A stretch of DNA of 64,000 bases from Vibrio aphrogenes (lineage in GTDB: Bacteria; Pseudomonadota; Gammaproteobacteria; Enterobacterales; Vibrionaceae): assembly GCF_002157735.2 (NCBI RefSeq), contig NZ_AP018689.1, positions 1,831,619 to 1,895,618 on the forward strand, written 5' to 3'. Below the pieces are notes generated by a model that ran no database searches, was not told where the DNA came from, and saw only the letters and a list, made by a program, of their open reading frames with translations. Position numbers and translations under genes: made by a program. Shown piece by piece: positions 50,830 through 61,799 of the stretch (positions are counted from its first letter, which is position 1; each line of letters starts with the position of its first letter).

Positions 50830-51876
50830 TTAAAATTCATCACCAGATTCAATTTCAGCCGCTTCAACGACCTCTTCCGCTTCAACAACAGGAGAGAGCA
50901 GCATTTCACGCAGTTTGCTATCGATTTCTTGAGCAATATGGGCATTTTCTTTCAAGTATTTACAAGCATTTGCTTTACCTTGACCGATTTTGTCCCCTTG
51001 ATAGCTGTACCAAGCACCGGCTTTATCTACAAGCTTGTTTTTCACCCCTAGGTCAACTAACTCACCTTCACGGTTAAAGCCTTGGCCATAAAGGATCTGT
51101 GTCTCAGCTTGTTTAAATGGTGCTGCAATTTTGTTTTTCACAACTTTAATACGAGTTTCATTACCGACTACTTCGTCGCCATCTTTAATTGAACCTGTAC
51201 GGCGGATATCGAGACGAACTGAGGCGTAGAATTTTAGCGCATTACCACCAGTTGTGGTTTCTGGGCTACCAAACATCACACCAATCTTCATACGAATTTG
51301 GTTGATGAAGATACACATACAATTAGATTGTTTTAAGTTACCGGTTAGCTTACGCATCGCTTGAGATAACATACGAGCTTGAAGACCCATGTGGCTATCG
51401 CCCATTTCACCTTCAATTTCTGCTTTTGGAGTTAATGCTGCCACAGAGTCGACAACCAACACATCAATCGCACCAGAACGAGCTAACGCGTCACAAATTT
51501 CTAATGCTTGCTCACCAGTGTCAGGCTGTGAAACCAATAAATCATCAATGTTAACACCGAGTTTTTTTGCATAGATAGGGTCCAGCGCGTGTTCGGCATC
51601 AATGAACGCACAAGTTTTACCAGAACGCTGCGCCGCGGCAATCAATTCTAACGTTAACGTGGTTTTACCCGAACTTTCAGGGCCGTAAACTTCAACGATA
51701 CGTCCCATTGGTAAGCCGCCCGCACCCAAGGCAATATCTAAAGCAAGAGAACCTGTAGAAATCGTTTCTACATCCATCGTACGGTTATCACCCAATTTCA
51801 TAATTGAGCCTTTACCAAATTGTTTTTCGATTTGGCCAAGTGCCGCCGCTAGAGCCTTTTGTTTGTTCTCGTCCAT
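50830..51876 (-). CDS. recA: DNA recombinase RecA
   Basis: A 348-residue RecA with Walker A '[11 protein letters not shown]' (about 67-77), Walker B '[10 protein letters not shown]' (about 141-150), the L2 loop '[17 protein letters not shown]' (about 212-228) and an acidic tail. It catalyses strand exchange and triggers LexA self-cleavage. A LexA box overlaps its promoter. Followed by recX. Confidence 0.99.
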   Translation of the reverse strand: MDENKQKALAAALGQIEKQFGKGSIMKLGDNRTMDVETISTGSLALDIALGAGGLPMGRIVEVYGPESSGKTTLTLELIAAAQRSGKTCAFIDAEHALDPIYAKKLGVNIDDLLVSQPDTGEQALEICDALARSGAIDVLVVDSVAALTPKAEIEGEMGDSHMGLQARMLSQAMRKLTGNLKQSNCMCIFINQIRMKIGVMFGSPETTTGGNALKFYASVRLDIRRTGSIKDGDEVVGNETRIKVVKNKIAAPFKQAETQILYGQGFNREGELVDLGVKNKLVDKAGAWYSYQGDKIGQGKANACKYLKENAHIAQEIDSKLREMLLSPVVEAEEVVEAAEIESGDEF

Positions 51877-51926
51877 TCTAATTCCACCTATCGGATGCGT
51901 TAAACATATTCTTTAATATACGATTC

Positions 51927-51954
51927 ATTATACTGTTGATTTGTACAGTGTCCA
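51927..51954 (-). promoter_or_regulatory. recA promoter with overlapping LexA (SOS) box
   Basis: Minus strand: TGGACA (51949-51954), 16-bp spacer, TATAAT (51927-51932). The spacer is exactly CTGTACAAATCAACAG (51933-51948), a CTGT-N8-ACAG LexA site, so LexA would block RNAP directly. Confidence 0.88.
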
Positions 51955-51983
51955 CACCTGTGTTGTATTTTTTTATTTTCTTT

Positions 51984-52484
51984 TTAATCTTGCTCACGAT
52001 CGAGAATATCTTCTAAATGCTCTAAGGCATGCCAGCAAGCTTGCAGACGAACTTCTTCACGATTACCACTAAAATGGTGGGTTGCCGTTTCAAGGACACC
52101 TTGCGCATTTCCCCAGCCAAAACACACTGTACCTACAGGCTTCTCTTCCGTCCCACCACTTGGGCCAGCAATCCCGCTCACCGCCACCGCGTAACTGCCA
52201 CGAGAAAATTGTAATGCTCCGAGCACCATTTCATTTACCGTCTGCTCACTGACCGCACCAAACTCCTCTAGCGTTTCAGCTTTGACATCCAGCATTTCCA
52301 TTTTAGCTTCATTACTGTAAGTCACGAACGCACGGTCAAACCAAGCCGAGCACCCTGCTGCATCCGTAATGGCACTAGCAATCCCACCGCCAGTACAAGA
52401 TTCCGCAGTCACTAAAATTTGTGATTGTTGTTTCAGTTTGATTCCGACTCGTTTACTTAAAATATGCAATTCAGATAAGTTCAT
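51984..52484 (-). CDS. pncC: Nicotinamide-nucleotide amidohydrolase PncC (CinA C-terminal family)
   Basis: 166 residues with '[20 protein letters not shown]' (about 25-44) and '[20 protein letters not shown]' (about 98-117), the family motifs around the catalytic Ser. It deamidates NMN to nicotinate mononucleotide, recycling by-product of the DNA ligase reaction. Stand-alone form without the CinA N-terminal domain, upstream of recA as in E. coli (ygaD). Confidence 0.94.
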   Translation of the reverse strand: MNLSELHILSKRVGIKLKQQSQILVTAESCTGGGIASAITDAAGCSAWFDRAFVTYSNEAKMEMLDVKAETLEEFGAVSEQTVNEMVLGALQFSRGSYAVAVSGIAGPSGGTEEKPVGTVCFGWGNAQGVLETATHHFSGNREEVRLQACWHALEHLEDILDREQD

Positions 52485-52665
52485 CGTTGTGCTCCCTTCT
52501 TTTTAGTACATGCATCTCTATTTTTGTGAGCTTACTTAACTTTTTTAAGTAAATTCATGGTTCGAACTCACACACACGGTTTTTTAATCCACGTTTAAGT
52601 ATCCTTTCCTTCTATACTTTTTTAGCTCAAATTCAAAAAACAATACGTTCTATAGGGAAATGACC

Positions 52666-53601
52666 ATGTTAAAAAAATTTGTTAAGCAAAGCTTAGTTAG
52701 CCTTTCACTCGCGATTTCCATTCCAGTGTTTGCAGCAAGTTACACAATAGGAACGGGAAGCCAGAGTGGTACATACTACCCACTTGGAGGCATCTTAGCC
52801 AAAATTTGGAGTGAAAATATTACCGATTTTGATATGCGCGCCGAAGTCACCGCAGCTTCTGTGGAAAATACTATCAAAGTCGCAACGGGTAAGCAGTTAG
52901 TCGGTATTGCCCAAGGTAATGTGGTTTTACAAGCAAACCAAGGTATCAAACCTTTCCCTCGTAAAATGGATGTTTCCGTTTTATTTGCTCTTTACCCCAA
53001 TGCGGTACAATTTATGGTTCCTGCCAATTCTGATATTCATTCTATAGCTGATCTAAAAGGCAAGCGCATTTCACTAGGAGCCCCTGGTTCAGGTACACGA
53101 GTCAGTGCTATCAATATTCTTAATACTTTAGGTGTGACGGAAAGCGATATTAAACCACAATCACTCAACTATACCGCCACCACCAGCGCCCTAGCGAATG
53201 GGCAAATCGATGCTGGTGTGATTGTGGGAAGTTTAGGGGTTGGGGCTATTACCGAATTAGCACTGACGCGTAACATTCGTATTTTATCGTTTAGCGATGA
53301 GGAAATGAAAAAAATCATTGCCGCTGAACCGTCATATCAAGCTCTTGAGGCTCCAGCAGAAAGCTATAAAAACGTTCCAGCATTTACAACCCCTGCTGTC
53401 TGGAATGTACTCGTAGTCAATAAAAACATGCCAGAACAACAAGCTTATGAGATGACAAAAGTTGCGTTTGAAAATATGGGAAAAATACGTCAGGTGGTTG
53501 GCGTAACTAAATTTACTACCTTGGAGAATATGAACAAATTATCTGGTATAGCACTACACCCTGGAGCTCAAAAATACCTTGATGAGCAAATGAAAAAATA
53601 A
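52666..53601 (+). CDS. TRAP transporter substrate-binding protein, TAXI family
   Basis: A TAXI-type periplasmic receptor, 311 residues from the chosen start. Signal peptide about 1-24 (SIPVFA-ASYTIGTGSQSG); 'IGTGSQSGTYYPLGG' is the TAXI N-terminal motif and 'ISLGAPGSGTRVSA' the second. The ATG at 52666 is preferred over the one two codons earlier because AGGG lies only two bases before the first and about seven before the second. It would bind an organic acid (known TAXI ligands include 2-oxoglutarate/glutamate) for the fused permease downstream. An 11-bp inverted repeat separates the two genes. Confidence 0.9.
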   Translation: MLKKFVKQSLVSLSLAISIPVFAASYTIGTGSQSGTYYPLGGILAKIWSENITDFDMRAEVTAASVENTIKVATGKQLVGIAQGNVVLQANQGIKPFPRKMDVSVLFALYPNAVQFMVPANSDIHSIADLKGKRISLGAPGSGTRVSAINILNTLGVTESDIKPQSLNYTATTSALANGQIDAGVIVGSLGVGAITELALTRNIRILSFSDEEMKKIIAAEPSYQALEAPAESYKNVPAFTTPAVWNVLVVNKNMPEQQAYEMTKVAFENMGKIRQVVGVTKFTTLENMNKLSGIALHPGAQKYLDEQMKK

Positions 53602-53613
53602 CCCCACTTCACC

Positions 53614-53654
53614 TAACCAGTCAGGCAACAAAGTATCTGTCGACTGACTGGTTA
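53614..53654 (+). promoter_or_regulatory. Inverted repeat between TAXI receptor and permease genes
   Basis: TAACCAGTCAG (53614-53624) and its reverse complement (53644-53654) with a 19-nt loop and no T-run. It could protect the receptor mRNA 3' end or weaken read-through, giving more receptor than permease. Confidence 0.6.
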
Positions 53655-53710
53655 TAGAGTCTCACTTTATTCACCTATTCGTATTTTGGTTTTTTCATAT
53701 GGAGTTTGAA

Positions 53711-55597
53711 ATGACAAAATCCAAACCGCTCAACCAAACTGTCACGGATTCTATCGTTTGGGTAGCAGCTATCATTGCTATTGGCTTATCCGTATTTCAA
53801 GTATGGCAAGGTTTACAGCCGACATTATCGGCCCCTGTTTTTCGTCCGGTTCATTTAGCTTGGATTTTAACTTTAGCTTTTTTGCTCTACCCTGCGTTAA
53901 AACCAGATACACCTTATTCTTTTCTTTATGTAACGAGTCGAATTGTAGACATTATCTTCATTGTGGCCACCTGCTGGGCCACCTATCAAATCAGCATTTT
54001 CGATTATGATGACATTAGCTTTTTACTGGATGGTTTACAGCCACTAGATCAAGCAGCCGGAGTGATATTAATTATTGCGTTATTAGAGGCTACACGACGA
54101 ACTGTCGGCTTTGTGATGGTTTTTATTGCTGCGGTATTTTTAGCTTATGCTTTTTTTGGTGATGCCTTACCAGCGGGTGTGGCAAGTAAAGGATTTTCAT
54201 TAGAAGAGATCATTCGTTTCCATATTTTTTCGACTAATGGTGTGTTCGGTGCCCCTCTTGCCATTGCGGCAGGTGTGGTCTTCATCTTTGTTTTATTTGG
54301 GGCATTTTTACAAGTGACCGGTGCTGGGCAATTTTTCATCGATGCCGCCTTTGCGGTTGCTGGGAAATATCGCGGTGGGCCAGCTAAGGCCAGTGTACTT
54401 GCTTCCGCTGCCTTAGGTTCTATATCCGGTTCAGCCATTGCCAATACTGTCACCACAGGTGCCCTTACCATTCCAATGATGAAACGCCTTGGCTATAAAC
54501 CTGAACAAGCTGCTGGGATAGAAGCGGCGGCTTCAACCGGCGGGCAAATCATGCCTCCCGTAATGGGAGCAGGTGCTTTTGTCATGGCGCAATTTACTGG
54601 AATTCCTTATAGCGACATTCTACTGGTGTCGATAGCCCCTGCAATCCTCTACTTTGCCTGTACTTTACTGTATGTGCATTTAATGGCCTGTAAATTAGGG
54701 CTTGAAGGCATGAGCGTGACCGACAAGATTGGCGTTGTGATGCAAAAAGGCTGGCACTTTTTAGTTCCTTTGGTCTTCATTACTACGTTGTTATTAATGA
54801 GCTACTCACCAGTTTTAGTCGGCATTGCTGGGTGTGCCGCCATTTTAGTGGCAGCCATGTTAAGAAAGCACAGCCGCATCAGCTTTCAGGTATTTTTACA
54901 AGGGTTAAAAGAAGGGGCGATTTCAGCCATTCCTATTTCGATTGCCTGCGCGACAGCGGGAATAGTCGTCGGTGTAGTCGGGCAAACCGGCATAGGTTTA
55001 CAATTTACTCAATTTTTGATTGCTTTATCTGGTGGGCATTTATGGTCTGCATTGGCTTTAATAGCCATAGCTGCGGTAATTCTAGGGATGGGATTACCCG
55101 TCACCGCCGCCTATATAGTGTTGTCGGTTATGGCCGTACCAGCTTTAAATGATTTTGGTTTAGGCTTACTCACGGCCCACATGATCGTTTTTTGGCTATC
55201 ACAGACTTCCAATGTGACTCCACCTATTGCTTTAGCGGCCTTTGCAGGAGCAGGGATTGCTGGAGCTTCACCGATGCGCTCAGCCATTCAAGCTTTCAAA
55301 CTTGCGCAAGGCTTTTTCATTATTCCTGCCATGATGGCATTTTCCGGATTAATTTGGATTGATGGAGAGCTCAGTCATTTCTTAATTGGAGTGCTCACTA
55401 CACTGGGGCTGATCTTTGCTTTTGCTGGGGGAATAGAAGGTCGTTTAACTCATAAACTCAACCTAATCGAACGAGGATTATTGCTGCTACTCGCATTGGG
55501 TATCTTGTTCAGCGATGACATATACCGGTTGATCTGTCTAGCCCTCGTGGCGCTGATTATGTTATTGAATGCGAAACGCCCGCTCGCGACAGTTTGA
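53711..55597 (+). CDS. TRAP transporter fused 4TM/12TM permease (DctQM type, TAXI-associated)
   Basis: About 628 residues from the ATG at 53711; GGAG six bases before it favours this over the ATG four codons upstream. About 16-18 hydrophobic segments: an N-terminal DctQ-like set (about 15-140) fused to a DctM-like domain with 'SASAASTGGQIMPPVMGAGA'-type features (around 275-295) and 'MGLPVTAAYIVLSVMAVPAL' (about 460-480). It drives Na+-coupled uptake together with the preceding TAXI receptor. The pair lies between pncC-recA and mutS; I do not know this as part of the standard enteric neighbourhood. Confidence 0.9.
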   Translation: MTKSKPLNQTVTDSIVWVAAIIAIGLSVFQVWQGLQPTLSAPVFRPVHLAWILTLAFLLYPALKPDTPYSFLYVTSRIVDIIFIVATCWATYQISIFDYDDISFLLDGLQPLDQAAGVILIIALLEATRRTVGFVMVFIAAVFLAYAFFGDALPAGVASKGFSLEEIIRFHIFSTNGVFGAPLAIAAGVVFIFVLFGAFLQVTGAGQFFIDAAFAVAGKYRGGPAKASVLASAALGSISGSAIANTVTTGALTIPMMKRLGYKPEQAAGIEAAASTGGQIMPPVMGAGAFVMAQFTGIPYSDILLVSIAPAILYFACTLLYVHLMACKLGLEGMSVTDKIGVVMQKGWHFLVPLVFITTLLLMSYSPVLVGIAGCAAILVAAMLRKHSRISFQVFLQGLKEGAISAIPISIACATAGIVVGVVGQTGIGLQFTQFLIALSGGHLWSALALIAIAAVILGMGLPVTAAYIVLSVMAVPALNDFGLGLLTAHMIVFWLSQTSNVTPPIALAAFAGAGIAGASPMRSAIQAFKLAQGFFIIPAMMAFSGLIWIDGELSHFLIGVLTTLGLIFAFAGGIEGRLTHKLNLIERGLLLLLALGILFSDDIYRLICLALVALIMLLNAKRPLATV

Positions 55598-55618
55598 TGA
55601 AAAGTTTCACCTTTTGCT

Positions 55619-55650
55619 GGCTCAGTTCTAAACAAATTGAGCCATTTTTT
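55619..55650 (+). terminator. TRAP operon terminator
   Basis: GGCTCA-(13 nt)-TGAGCC followed by ATTTTTT, 22 bases after the permease stop. Confidence 0.75.
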
Positions 55651-55755
55651 GCGGTTATTTTCTGCCATCATCCGCTTGTTGATTGCTTTCTGAGGTCATG
55701 AAAAATATCATGTCGCCCAGTGATGTAAATTATTAAAAAAACTTAGGTGATCCGC

Positions 55756-58335
55756 GTGGCTAAATCTGAAACCCATACCCCAATGATGCAACAATACTTG
55801 CGTTTAAAAGCAGAAAATCCCGATATTTTACTGTTTTATCGTATGGGTGATTTTTATGAGTTATTTTATGATGATGCCAAACGTGCTTCACAACTCTTAG
55901 ATATTTCCCTTACCAAACGAGGCGCTTCAGCCGGAGAGCCTATCCCGATGGCTGGTGTCCCTTTTCACGCAGTAGAAGGGTATTTAGCGAAGCTGGTTCA
56001 ATTAGGTGAGTCAGTGGCTATTTGTGAACAAGTCGGTGACCCGGCGACCAGTAAAGGCCCTGTTGAGCGTAAGGTCGTTCGTATTGTCACGCCGGGTACG
56101 GTAACCGATGAAGCCCTCTTACCTGAACGTATTGATAACTTAGTGGCGGCCATTTATCAGCAAAACGACCAATTTGGTTATGCTACGCTTGATATGACTT
56201 CCGGTCGTTTCCAATTGTGTGAGCCGGAAACTTGGGAAGCGATGCAAGCTGAATTACAACGCACTTCGCCTAAAGAGCTGCTCTATCCTGAAGATTTTGC
56301 CGCCACAACCTTATTAGAAAAATCGCAAGGTCAACGCCGTCGCCCTATCTGGGAATTTGAATTAGAAACCGCCAAGCAACAATTGAATATGCAATTTGGC
56401 ACCAAAGATCTCATTGGTTTTGGCGTTGAAAATGCCACGCTAGGGTTATGCGCTGCCGGTTGTCTTATCCAATATGTCAAAGACACACAGCGCACAGCCC
56501 TGCCGCACATTCGCTCACTTACCTTTGACCGCCAAGATGACTCGGTGATCTTAGATGCCGCAACACGCCGTAATCTCGAAATTACCCAAAATCTCGCTGG
56601 TGGCAGCGATAACACCCTTGCTGAAGTATTGGATAAAACCGCAACGCCCATGGGCAGCCGCATGTTCAAACGTTGGTTACATCAACCAATGCGAAACAAT
56701 GAGGTCTTAAATCAACGCTTAGATGCCATTACGGAATTGAAAGAAAATGGCTACTTTGCTGAGCTACATCCAAGCTTAAAAAGTATCGGTGATATTGAAC
56801 GTATTCTGGCTCGTTTAGCTCTACGTTCCGCTCGCCCACGAGATCTTGCCCGTTTGCGTAATGCGATGCAGCAATTACCCGAGCTCAACACTCTAACCTG
56901 TGACTTTGAACATGCTTACTTACAAAAACTGGCTAAGGCATGTTTGCCTATGGATGCGGTTTGTTCGCTATTAGAGCATGCCATCAAAGACAATCCACCC
57001 GTGGTGATCCGAGATGGCGGGGTATTAGCTCAAGGCTATCATGCTGAATTAGATGAGTTGCGCAATTTGGCAGATGGGGCCACTGAGTATTTAGAAAAAA
57101 TGGAAACGGAAGAACGCGAACGTTATGGCATCGACAGCTTAAAAGTAGGCTATAACAATGTGCATGGTTTCTTTATTCAGGTCAGCCGCGGACAAAGTCA
57201 TCTGGTGCCGACTCATTATGTACGTCGTCAAACGCTAAAAAATGCCGAACGTTACATCATTCCAGAATTAAAAGAGCATGAAGATAAGGTGCTCAATTCA
57301 AAGTCGAAGGCACTTGCATTAGAAAAACGTCTGTGGGAAGAGTTATTTGATCTTCTGATGCCGCATTTGGAAAGTTTGCAAACCCTCGCTGCATCACTGT
57401 CTCAATTGGATGTGTTACAAAATTTAGCCGAGCGTGCTGATTCACTCAATTATTGCCGTCCTACCTTAACTCAGCAGCCAGAGTTACACATTGAGGCAGG
57501 TCGCCATCCTGTAGTTGAGCAAGTTTTAGATGTCCCCTTTATCGCAAACCCAGTTGAGCTGAATGCCCAGCGTCAAATGTTGATCATTACCGGCCCCAAT
57601 ATGGGAGGTAAATCGACCTACATGCGACAAACCGCGTTAATCGCTTTGCTGGCACATATTGGTAGCTATGTACCTGCGGAATCTGCCAAAGTGGGTACGA
57701 TTGATCGTATTTTTACCCGTATTGGCGCACAAGATGATCTGGCTTCAGGCCGCTCTACTTTCATGGTCGAAATGACGGAAACCGCCAATATCCTTCATAA
57801 CGCCACCCAAAATAGCTTAGTTTTAATGGATGAAATTGGGCGTGGTACTAGCACTTACGACGGCTTATCTTTAGCTTGGGCAAGCGCACATTGGCTAGCA
57901 ACAAAAATCAAAGCCATGACGTTATTTGCAACCCACTATTTCGAATTAACAGAGCTACCAAGTCAGATTAATCATTTAGCGAATGTCCATTTAGATGCCA
58001 TTGAACATGGTGATACCATCGCCTTTATGCACGCCGTACAAGAAGGGGCGGCAAGCAAATCTTACGGCTTAGCTGTTGCAGGATTAGCGGGGGTACCCAA
58101 AAATGTCATCAAACAAGCGAAAGCCAAATTGCAACAGCTTGAAGCGCTCGGTCATCAAAAAGCCGATACCAAACAACCAGCCTCACCGTCTAAAACAGTG
58201 GTCACCGAGCAACAACTGAGTTTAATCCCTGAATTGAGCGAAGTGGAACATGCTTTGGAAAACATAAACCCTGATGACATGAGCCCAAGAGAAGCATTGG
58301 ATGCCTTATACCGACTTAAGAGCTTAATGGCTTAG
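55756..58335 (+). CDS. mutS: DNA mismatch repair protein MutS
   Basis: 859 residues from the GTG at 55756, chosen because AGGTGA is five bases before it; an in-frame GTG three codons upstream overlaps that SD. Mismatch-binding '[13 protein letters not shown]' (about 29-41, the Phe-x-Glu wedge in FYE), connector, lever/clamp, ATPase with Walker A 'GPNMGGKST' (about 613-621) and '[12 protein letters not shown]', and the C-terminal dimer helix. It starts methyl-directed repair. Convergent with rpoS, a pairing conserved in many gammaproteobacteria, often with variable DNA between. Confidence 0.98.
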   Translation: MAKSETHTPMMQQYLRLKAENPDILLFYRMGDFYELFYDDAKRASQLLDISLTKRGASAGEPIPMAGVPFHAVEGYLAKLVQLGESVAICEQVGDPATSKGPVERKVVRIVTPGTVTDEALLPERIDNLVAAIYQQNDQFGYATLDMTSGRFQLCEPETWEAMQAELQRTSPKELLYPEDFAATTLLEKSQGQRRRPIWEFELETAKQQLNMQFGTKDLIGFGVENATLGLCAAGCLIQYVKDTQRTALPHIRSLTFDRQDDSVILDAATRRNLEITQNLAGGSDNTLAEVLDKTATPMGSRMFKRWLHQPMRNNEVLNQRLDAITELKENGYFAELHPSLKSIGDIERILARLALRSARPRDLARLRNAMQQLPELNTLTCDFEHAYLQKLAKACLPMDAVCSLLEHAIKDNPPVVIRDGGVLAQGYHAELDELRNLADGATEYLEKMETEERERYGIDSLKVGYNNVHGFFIQVSRGQSHLVPTHYVRRQTLKNAERYIIPELKEHEDKVLNSKSKALALEKRLWEELFDLLMPHLESLQTLAASLSQLDVLQNLAERADSLNYCRPTLTQQPELHIEAGRHPVVEQVLDVPFIANPVELNAQRQMLIITGPNMGGKSTYMRQTALIALLAHIGSYVPAESAKVGTIDRIFTRIGAQDDLASGRSTFMVEMTETANILHNATQNSLVLMDEIGRGTSTYDGLSLAWASAHWLATKIKAMTLFATHYFELTELPSQINHLANVHLDAIEHGDTIAFMHAVQEGAASKSYGLAVAGLAGVPKNVIKQAKAKLQQLEALGHQKADTKQPASPSKTVVTEQQLSLIPELSEVEHALENINPDDMSPREALDALYRLKSLMA

Positions 58336-58361
58336 AGACGAATAAAAAGCGGTTTCTCGTA

Positions 58362-58436
58362 GTTCGTGGCTCGTGGCTCGGAAAAGAAAAATACTTTTTC
58401 GAGAAACGTACAACGCCCGAGATACGAGCCACGAAC
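58362..58436. repeat. Inverted repeat between mutS and rpoS
   Basis: GTTCGTGGCTCGT (58362-58374) and its exact reverse complement (58424-58436), with further CTCGG/CCGAG pairing inside. It contains GCTCGGAAAAG, shared with every 124-bp unit upstream of dapB. Confidence 0.85.
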
Positions 58437-58464
58437 ATGCTCCTTTTAGGAACTTTACCAACAA

Positions 58465-58494
58465 AAAAAGGGAAGCCCCAGTAGCTTCCCTTTA
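58465..58494 (-). terminator. rpoS terminator
   Basis: Minus strand AAAGGGAAGC-TACTGG-GGCTTCCCTTT followed by TTTTG; a strong stem 22 bases after rpoS. Confidence 0.85.
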
Positions 58495-58515
58495 GCAAGT
58501 TAATGATGATTTAAA

Positions 58516-59487
58516 TCATTCGTAATCGGCATCAAATAAAGATTCCATGCTTAACCCTTGTTTCATTAAAATCTCTCTTAAACGACGTAAACCTTCTACT
58601 TGGATCTGACGCACACGTTCACGAGTTAAATTAATTTCACGACCCACTTCTTCTAAAGTGGAGGGTTCATAGCCTAAAAGACCAAAGCGACGCGCAAGCA
58701 CTTCTTTTTGTTTCGGGTTCAATTCATCCAACCAATCGATTAAAGAAGACTTAATATCATTATCTTGAGTGGAAACTTCCGGATCGGCATTATTAATATC
58801 AGGAATAATATCCAGTAAGGCTTTTTCACCATCACCACCAATCGGAGTATCGACAGAACTAACTCGCTCATTAAGACGCAACATCTTACTGACATCTTCA
58901 ACTGGCTTATCTAATTGGAACGCAATTTCTTCTGCTGTAGGTTCATGATCTAGCTTTTGTGCTAACTCACGGGCCGTACGCAAATAAATATTAAGCTCTT
59001 TCACCACATGGATAGGCAACCTAATGGTGCGTGTTTGATTCATTAAAGCGCGTTCGATGGTTTGACGAATCCACCACGTTGCATAAGTAGAAAAGCGGAA
59101 TCCACGCTCAGGATCGAACTTCTCTACTGCTCGAATCAGGCCTAAGTTACCTTCTTCAATGAGATCAAGAAGTGCTAAGCCACGGCTATTATAGCGACGA
59201 GAGATTTTCACTACTAAACGTAAATTACTTTCGATCATACGCTTACGGGCTGCAGCATCACCACGCAATGCTCGACGTGCATAGAGGACCTCTTCTTCTG
59301 CGGTAAGAAGAGGTGAGAAGCCTATTTCACTAAGATAAAGTTGAGTCGCATCAAGGGTTTTAGCCGAGACTTCATACTCTTCTTTAACCTCATTTTTTTG
59401 CGATGTTTCTTCCGTGTCTATTGCATCGACATCAAATTCTGAATCGTCAATGTCGTTCAATTTAGTTACTGCATTGCTGATACTCAT
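58516..59487 (-). CDS. rpoS: RNA polymerase sigma factor RpoS (sigma-38)
   Basis: 323 residues: region 1.2 from '[21 protein letters not shown]' (about 46-66), region 2 with '[21 protein letters not shown]' and '[17 protein letters not shown]', region 3 and region 4 with '[20 protein letters not shown]' for -35 recognition. Master factor of the general stress and stationary-phase response. GGGGAGG about eight bases before the ATG. Follows nlpD by 70 bp; in E. coli the main rpoS promoter is inside nlpD. Confidence 0.98.
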   Translation of the reverse strand: MSISNAVTKLNDIDDSEFDVDAIDTEETSQKNEVKEEYEVSAKTLDATQLYLSEIGFSPLLTAEEEVLYARRALRGDAAARKRMIESNLRLVVKISRRYNSRGLALLDLIEEGNLGLIRAVEKFDPERGFRFSTYATWWIRQTIERALMNQTRTIRLPIHVVKELNIYLRTARELAQKLDHEPTAEEIAFQLDKPVEDVSKMLRLNERVSSVDTPIGGDGEKALLDIIPDINNADPEVSTQDNDIKSSLIDWLDELNPKQKEVLARRFGLLGYEPSTLEEVGREINLTRERVRQIQVEGLRRLREILMKQGLSMESLFDADYE

Positions 59488-59557
59488 AAGCGCCTCCCCT
59501 TGGCGAATTAAGTTTTAGCAAGACATAACAACTTAATATGTCCCTATTGTAAGTTTC

Positions 59558-60361
59558 CTACTGCAAATAGTTTTCTGGATTTACTGACTTTCCTTGGTAT
59601 CGAATTTCAAAGTGCAGGCGAACACTATTGGTCCCTGTACTTCCCATAGATGCAATTTTCTGGCCAATTTTCACTGATTGTCCTTCTTTAACAGATAAAC
59701 TGTCATTGTGAGCATAAGCGCTTAGGTAATCATCATTATGTTTTATGATAATAAGATTGCCATAACCTCTTAGTGCATTGCCGGCATAAACTACGACGCC
59801 AGCAGCCGTTGATACAACGTCTTGCCCTCTTCTCCCAGCAATATCAATCCCTTTGTTTCCTTGGTCACCAACAGAGAACTTGCTGATCACTCGTCCTTTG
59901 GTTGGCCACACCCAGCGTCCTATCTTGGCATTAGTTGATGTAGATTCAGTGACAGTATTATTATTTTTGTGTGTTTTCTGAGTTTCAACATACTCTTTTG
60001 ACTTCGGTTGTACAACAGGGGCGGAAGGTTGTTTGCTTGCAACTTTAGTCGTAGATGTCGAAGCTATATGGCTATTACCGGCTCCTGTTCCATCAAAGGC
60101 AGGAGGAACATACACCGGTCGCCATAAATTCAGTTTTTGCCCAGGATGAATAATATAAGGTGGCTGTAAACGGTTAAAACGGATAATGTCGTTAACATTT
60201 TTATCCGCTAAGTAAGAGATCAAATAAACCGAGTCGCCTTTTTCTACGATGTAATAGCTTCCTTTGTAACTACCACGGTCATTTTTTTCAGGATTGAATG
60301 AGCAACCCGATAAAAAGACCACTAAAAACAAAGATATTAATATTTTTCTTTTCCACAACAA
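59558..60361 (-). CDS. nlpD: Murein hydrolase activator NlpD (LysM/LytM lipoprotein)
   Basis: 267 residues: lipobox LSGC with Cys20, LysM domain at about 37-80 ('YIVEKGDSVYLISYLAD'), a T/S/K-rich linker and a C-terminal M23/LytM domain (about 165-267). The zinc residues are degenerate: 'GNKGIDIAG' lacks the His of active enzymes, so it should activate amidases (AmiC in E. coli) rather than cut peptidoglycan. It lies between pcm (20 bp) and rpoS. Confidence 0.95.
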   Translation of the reverse strand: MLWKRKILISLFLVVFLSGCSFNPEKNDRGSYKGSYYIVEKGDSVYLISYLADKNVNDIIRFNRLQPPYIIHPGQKLNLWRPVYVPPAFDGTGAGNSHIASTSTTKVASKQPSAPVVQPKSKEYVETQKTHKNNNTVTESTSTNAKIGRWVWPTKGRVISKFSVGDQGNKGIDIAGRRGQDVVSTAAGVVVYAGNALRGYGNLIIIKHNDDYLSAYAHNDSLSVKEGQSVKIGQKIASMGSTGTNSVRLHFEIRYQGKSVNPENYLQ

Positions 60362-60381
60362 GCTTAATACCTTCCTTTAAA

Positions 60382-61008
60382 TTAGGCCAATTCACCGGCA
60401 ATTAATGGCACAAATCGAACGTCTTCTACCAAAGTAGAAATACACTCTCCATTTCGTTTTTGTATTTTTATTAATTCTTGATGTTGCTCACCAATTGGAA
60501 TAACTAAAACGCCACCTTCGGCAAGCTGCTCTGTTAAAGCGATAGGTAAGTGCGCTGCCGCTGCCGTGACAATAATGGCATCAAACGGTCCTTTCGCCGC
60601 CCAACCTTGCCAGCCATCTCCATGTTTAGTTGAGACATTATAAATATCTAAATGTTTCAACCGACGCTTCGCATCCCATTGCAAAGATTTAATCCGTTCA
60701 ATCGAATAGACGTGATCCACTAATTTAGAGAGTACCGCCGTTTGGTAACCAGAGCCTGTCCCTACTTCTAACACTCGGCTATTCGGCTTAAGTTCCAGTA
60801 ATTGCGTCATCTTAGCAACGATATAAGGTTGCGAGATCGTCTGCCCGGCTCCAATAGGTAAAGCGTTGTTATCATAAGCTTGGTGGCGCATTGCTTCCGA
60901 TACAAAATATTCGCGCGGTAATAGTCGCATGACTTCCAGTAAGCGCTCGTCATCAATACCTTTTTGCTGTAAAAAAGACACCAACTTGTCTGCTTTTATA
61001 TTTTTCAT
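60382..61008 (-). CDS. pcm: Protein-L-isoaspartate O-methyltransferase
   Basis: 208 residues with SAM motif '[15 protein letters not shown]' (about 79-93) and '[21 protein letters not shown]' (about 53-73). It repairs isoaspartyl damage in ageing proteins, fitting its place in the surE-pcm-nlpD-rpoS stationary-phase cluster. 18 bp after surE. Confidence 0.97.
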   Translation of the reverse strand: MKNIKADKLVSFLQQKGIDDERLLEVMRLLPREYFVSEAMRHQAYDNNALPIGAGQTISQPYIVAKMTQLLELKPNSRVLEVGTGSGYQTAVLSKLVDHVYSIERIKSLQWDAKRRLKHLDIYNVSTKHGDGWQGWAAKGPFDAIIVTAAAAHLPIALTEQLAEGGVLVIPIGEQHQELIKIQKRNGECISTLVEDVRFVPLIAGELA

Positions 61009-61026
61009 TCTTGCCTATGTTGTCGT

Positions 61027-61770
61027 CTATTTTGGAGTAACCCAATTTTCGATGTGTTGCATGGCTTCATACGCTGTCAGATCAACTCGTATTGGTGTGA
61101 TTGACACCTCACCTTTTTCTATCGCATAAAAGTCAGTGCCTTCACCGGCATCAGCTTCTTTCCCTGGAGGACCTAACCAGTAGATTTCCACACCTCTAGG
61201 ATCATATTGTTTGATCATATCTTCCGCATGGTGACGGGCACCCAAACGGGTAACGCGAGTAGCCCCTAGTTGATCCAGTGACAGGTCTGGCACATTCACA
61301 TTAATTAAATGTTTGTTTGGAATTGGATTTTTTACATGCTGAAGCACCAATTCTTTCACAATCTGTGCAGCGGTATCAAAATGAGTTTTACCCACTAAGG
61401 AAACTGCAATCGATTGAACCCCGAGAAAATGCCCTTCCATCGCGGCCGCAACCGTGCCTGAATAGAGCACGTCATCGCCTAAATTCGCCCCATGATTAAC
61501 ACCCGAGATCAGCAAATCAGGCATCTCCTCTTTTAATAACTCATTCAGAGCAAAATGCACACAATCGGTTGGCGTGCCTTGTACCGAATACACATTAGGA
61601 CGCACTTGATTCACTCGCAAAGGGGATTCTAATGTTAATGAATTCGAAGCCCCTGATCGATTACGATCAGGAGCCACAATGACGATCTCTGCGATCTCTG
61701 ATAAACATTGAGCGAGTGTATTGATCCCTTGTGCATTCACACCATCGTCATTACTAAGTAAGATTTTCAT
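61027..61770 (-). CDS. surE: 5'/3'-nucleotidase SurE
   Basis: Three ATG codons stand in a row; the third is chosen since AAGGA is six bases before it and it gives the family N-terminus [11 protein letters not shown] (247 residues). Metal residues Asp8, Asp9 and Ser in '[12 protein letters not shown]', and Asn in '[19 protein letters not shown]'. It dephosphorylates nucleoside monophosphates and short polyphosphate. In operon with truD upstream and pcm downstream. Confidence 0.96.
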   Translation of the reverse strand: MKILLSNDDGVNAQGINTLAQCLSEIAEIVIVAPDRNRSGASNSLTLESPLRVNQVRPNVYSVQGTPTDCVHFALNELLKEEMPDLLISGVNHGANLGDDVLYSGTVAAAMEGHFLGVQSIAVSLVGKTHFDTAAQIVKELVLQHVKNPIPNKHLINVNVPDLSLDQLGATRVTRLGARHHAEDMIKQYDPRGVEIYWLGPPGKEADAGEGTDFYAIEKGEVSITPIRVDLTAYEAMQHIENWVTPK

Positions 61771-61799
61771 CATCATTCCTTGAGATTGGTTACACGGCT

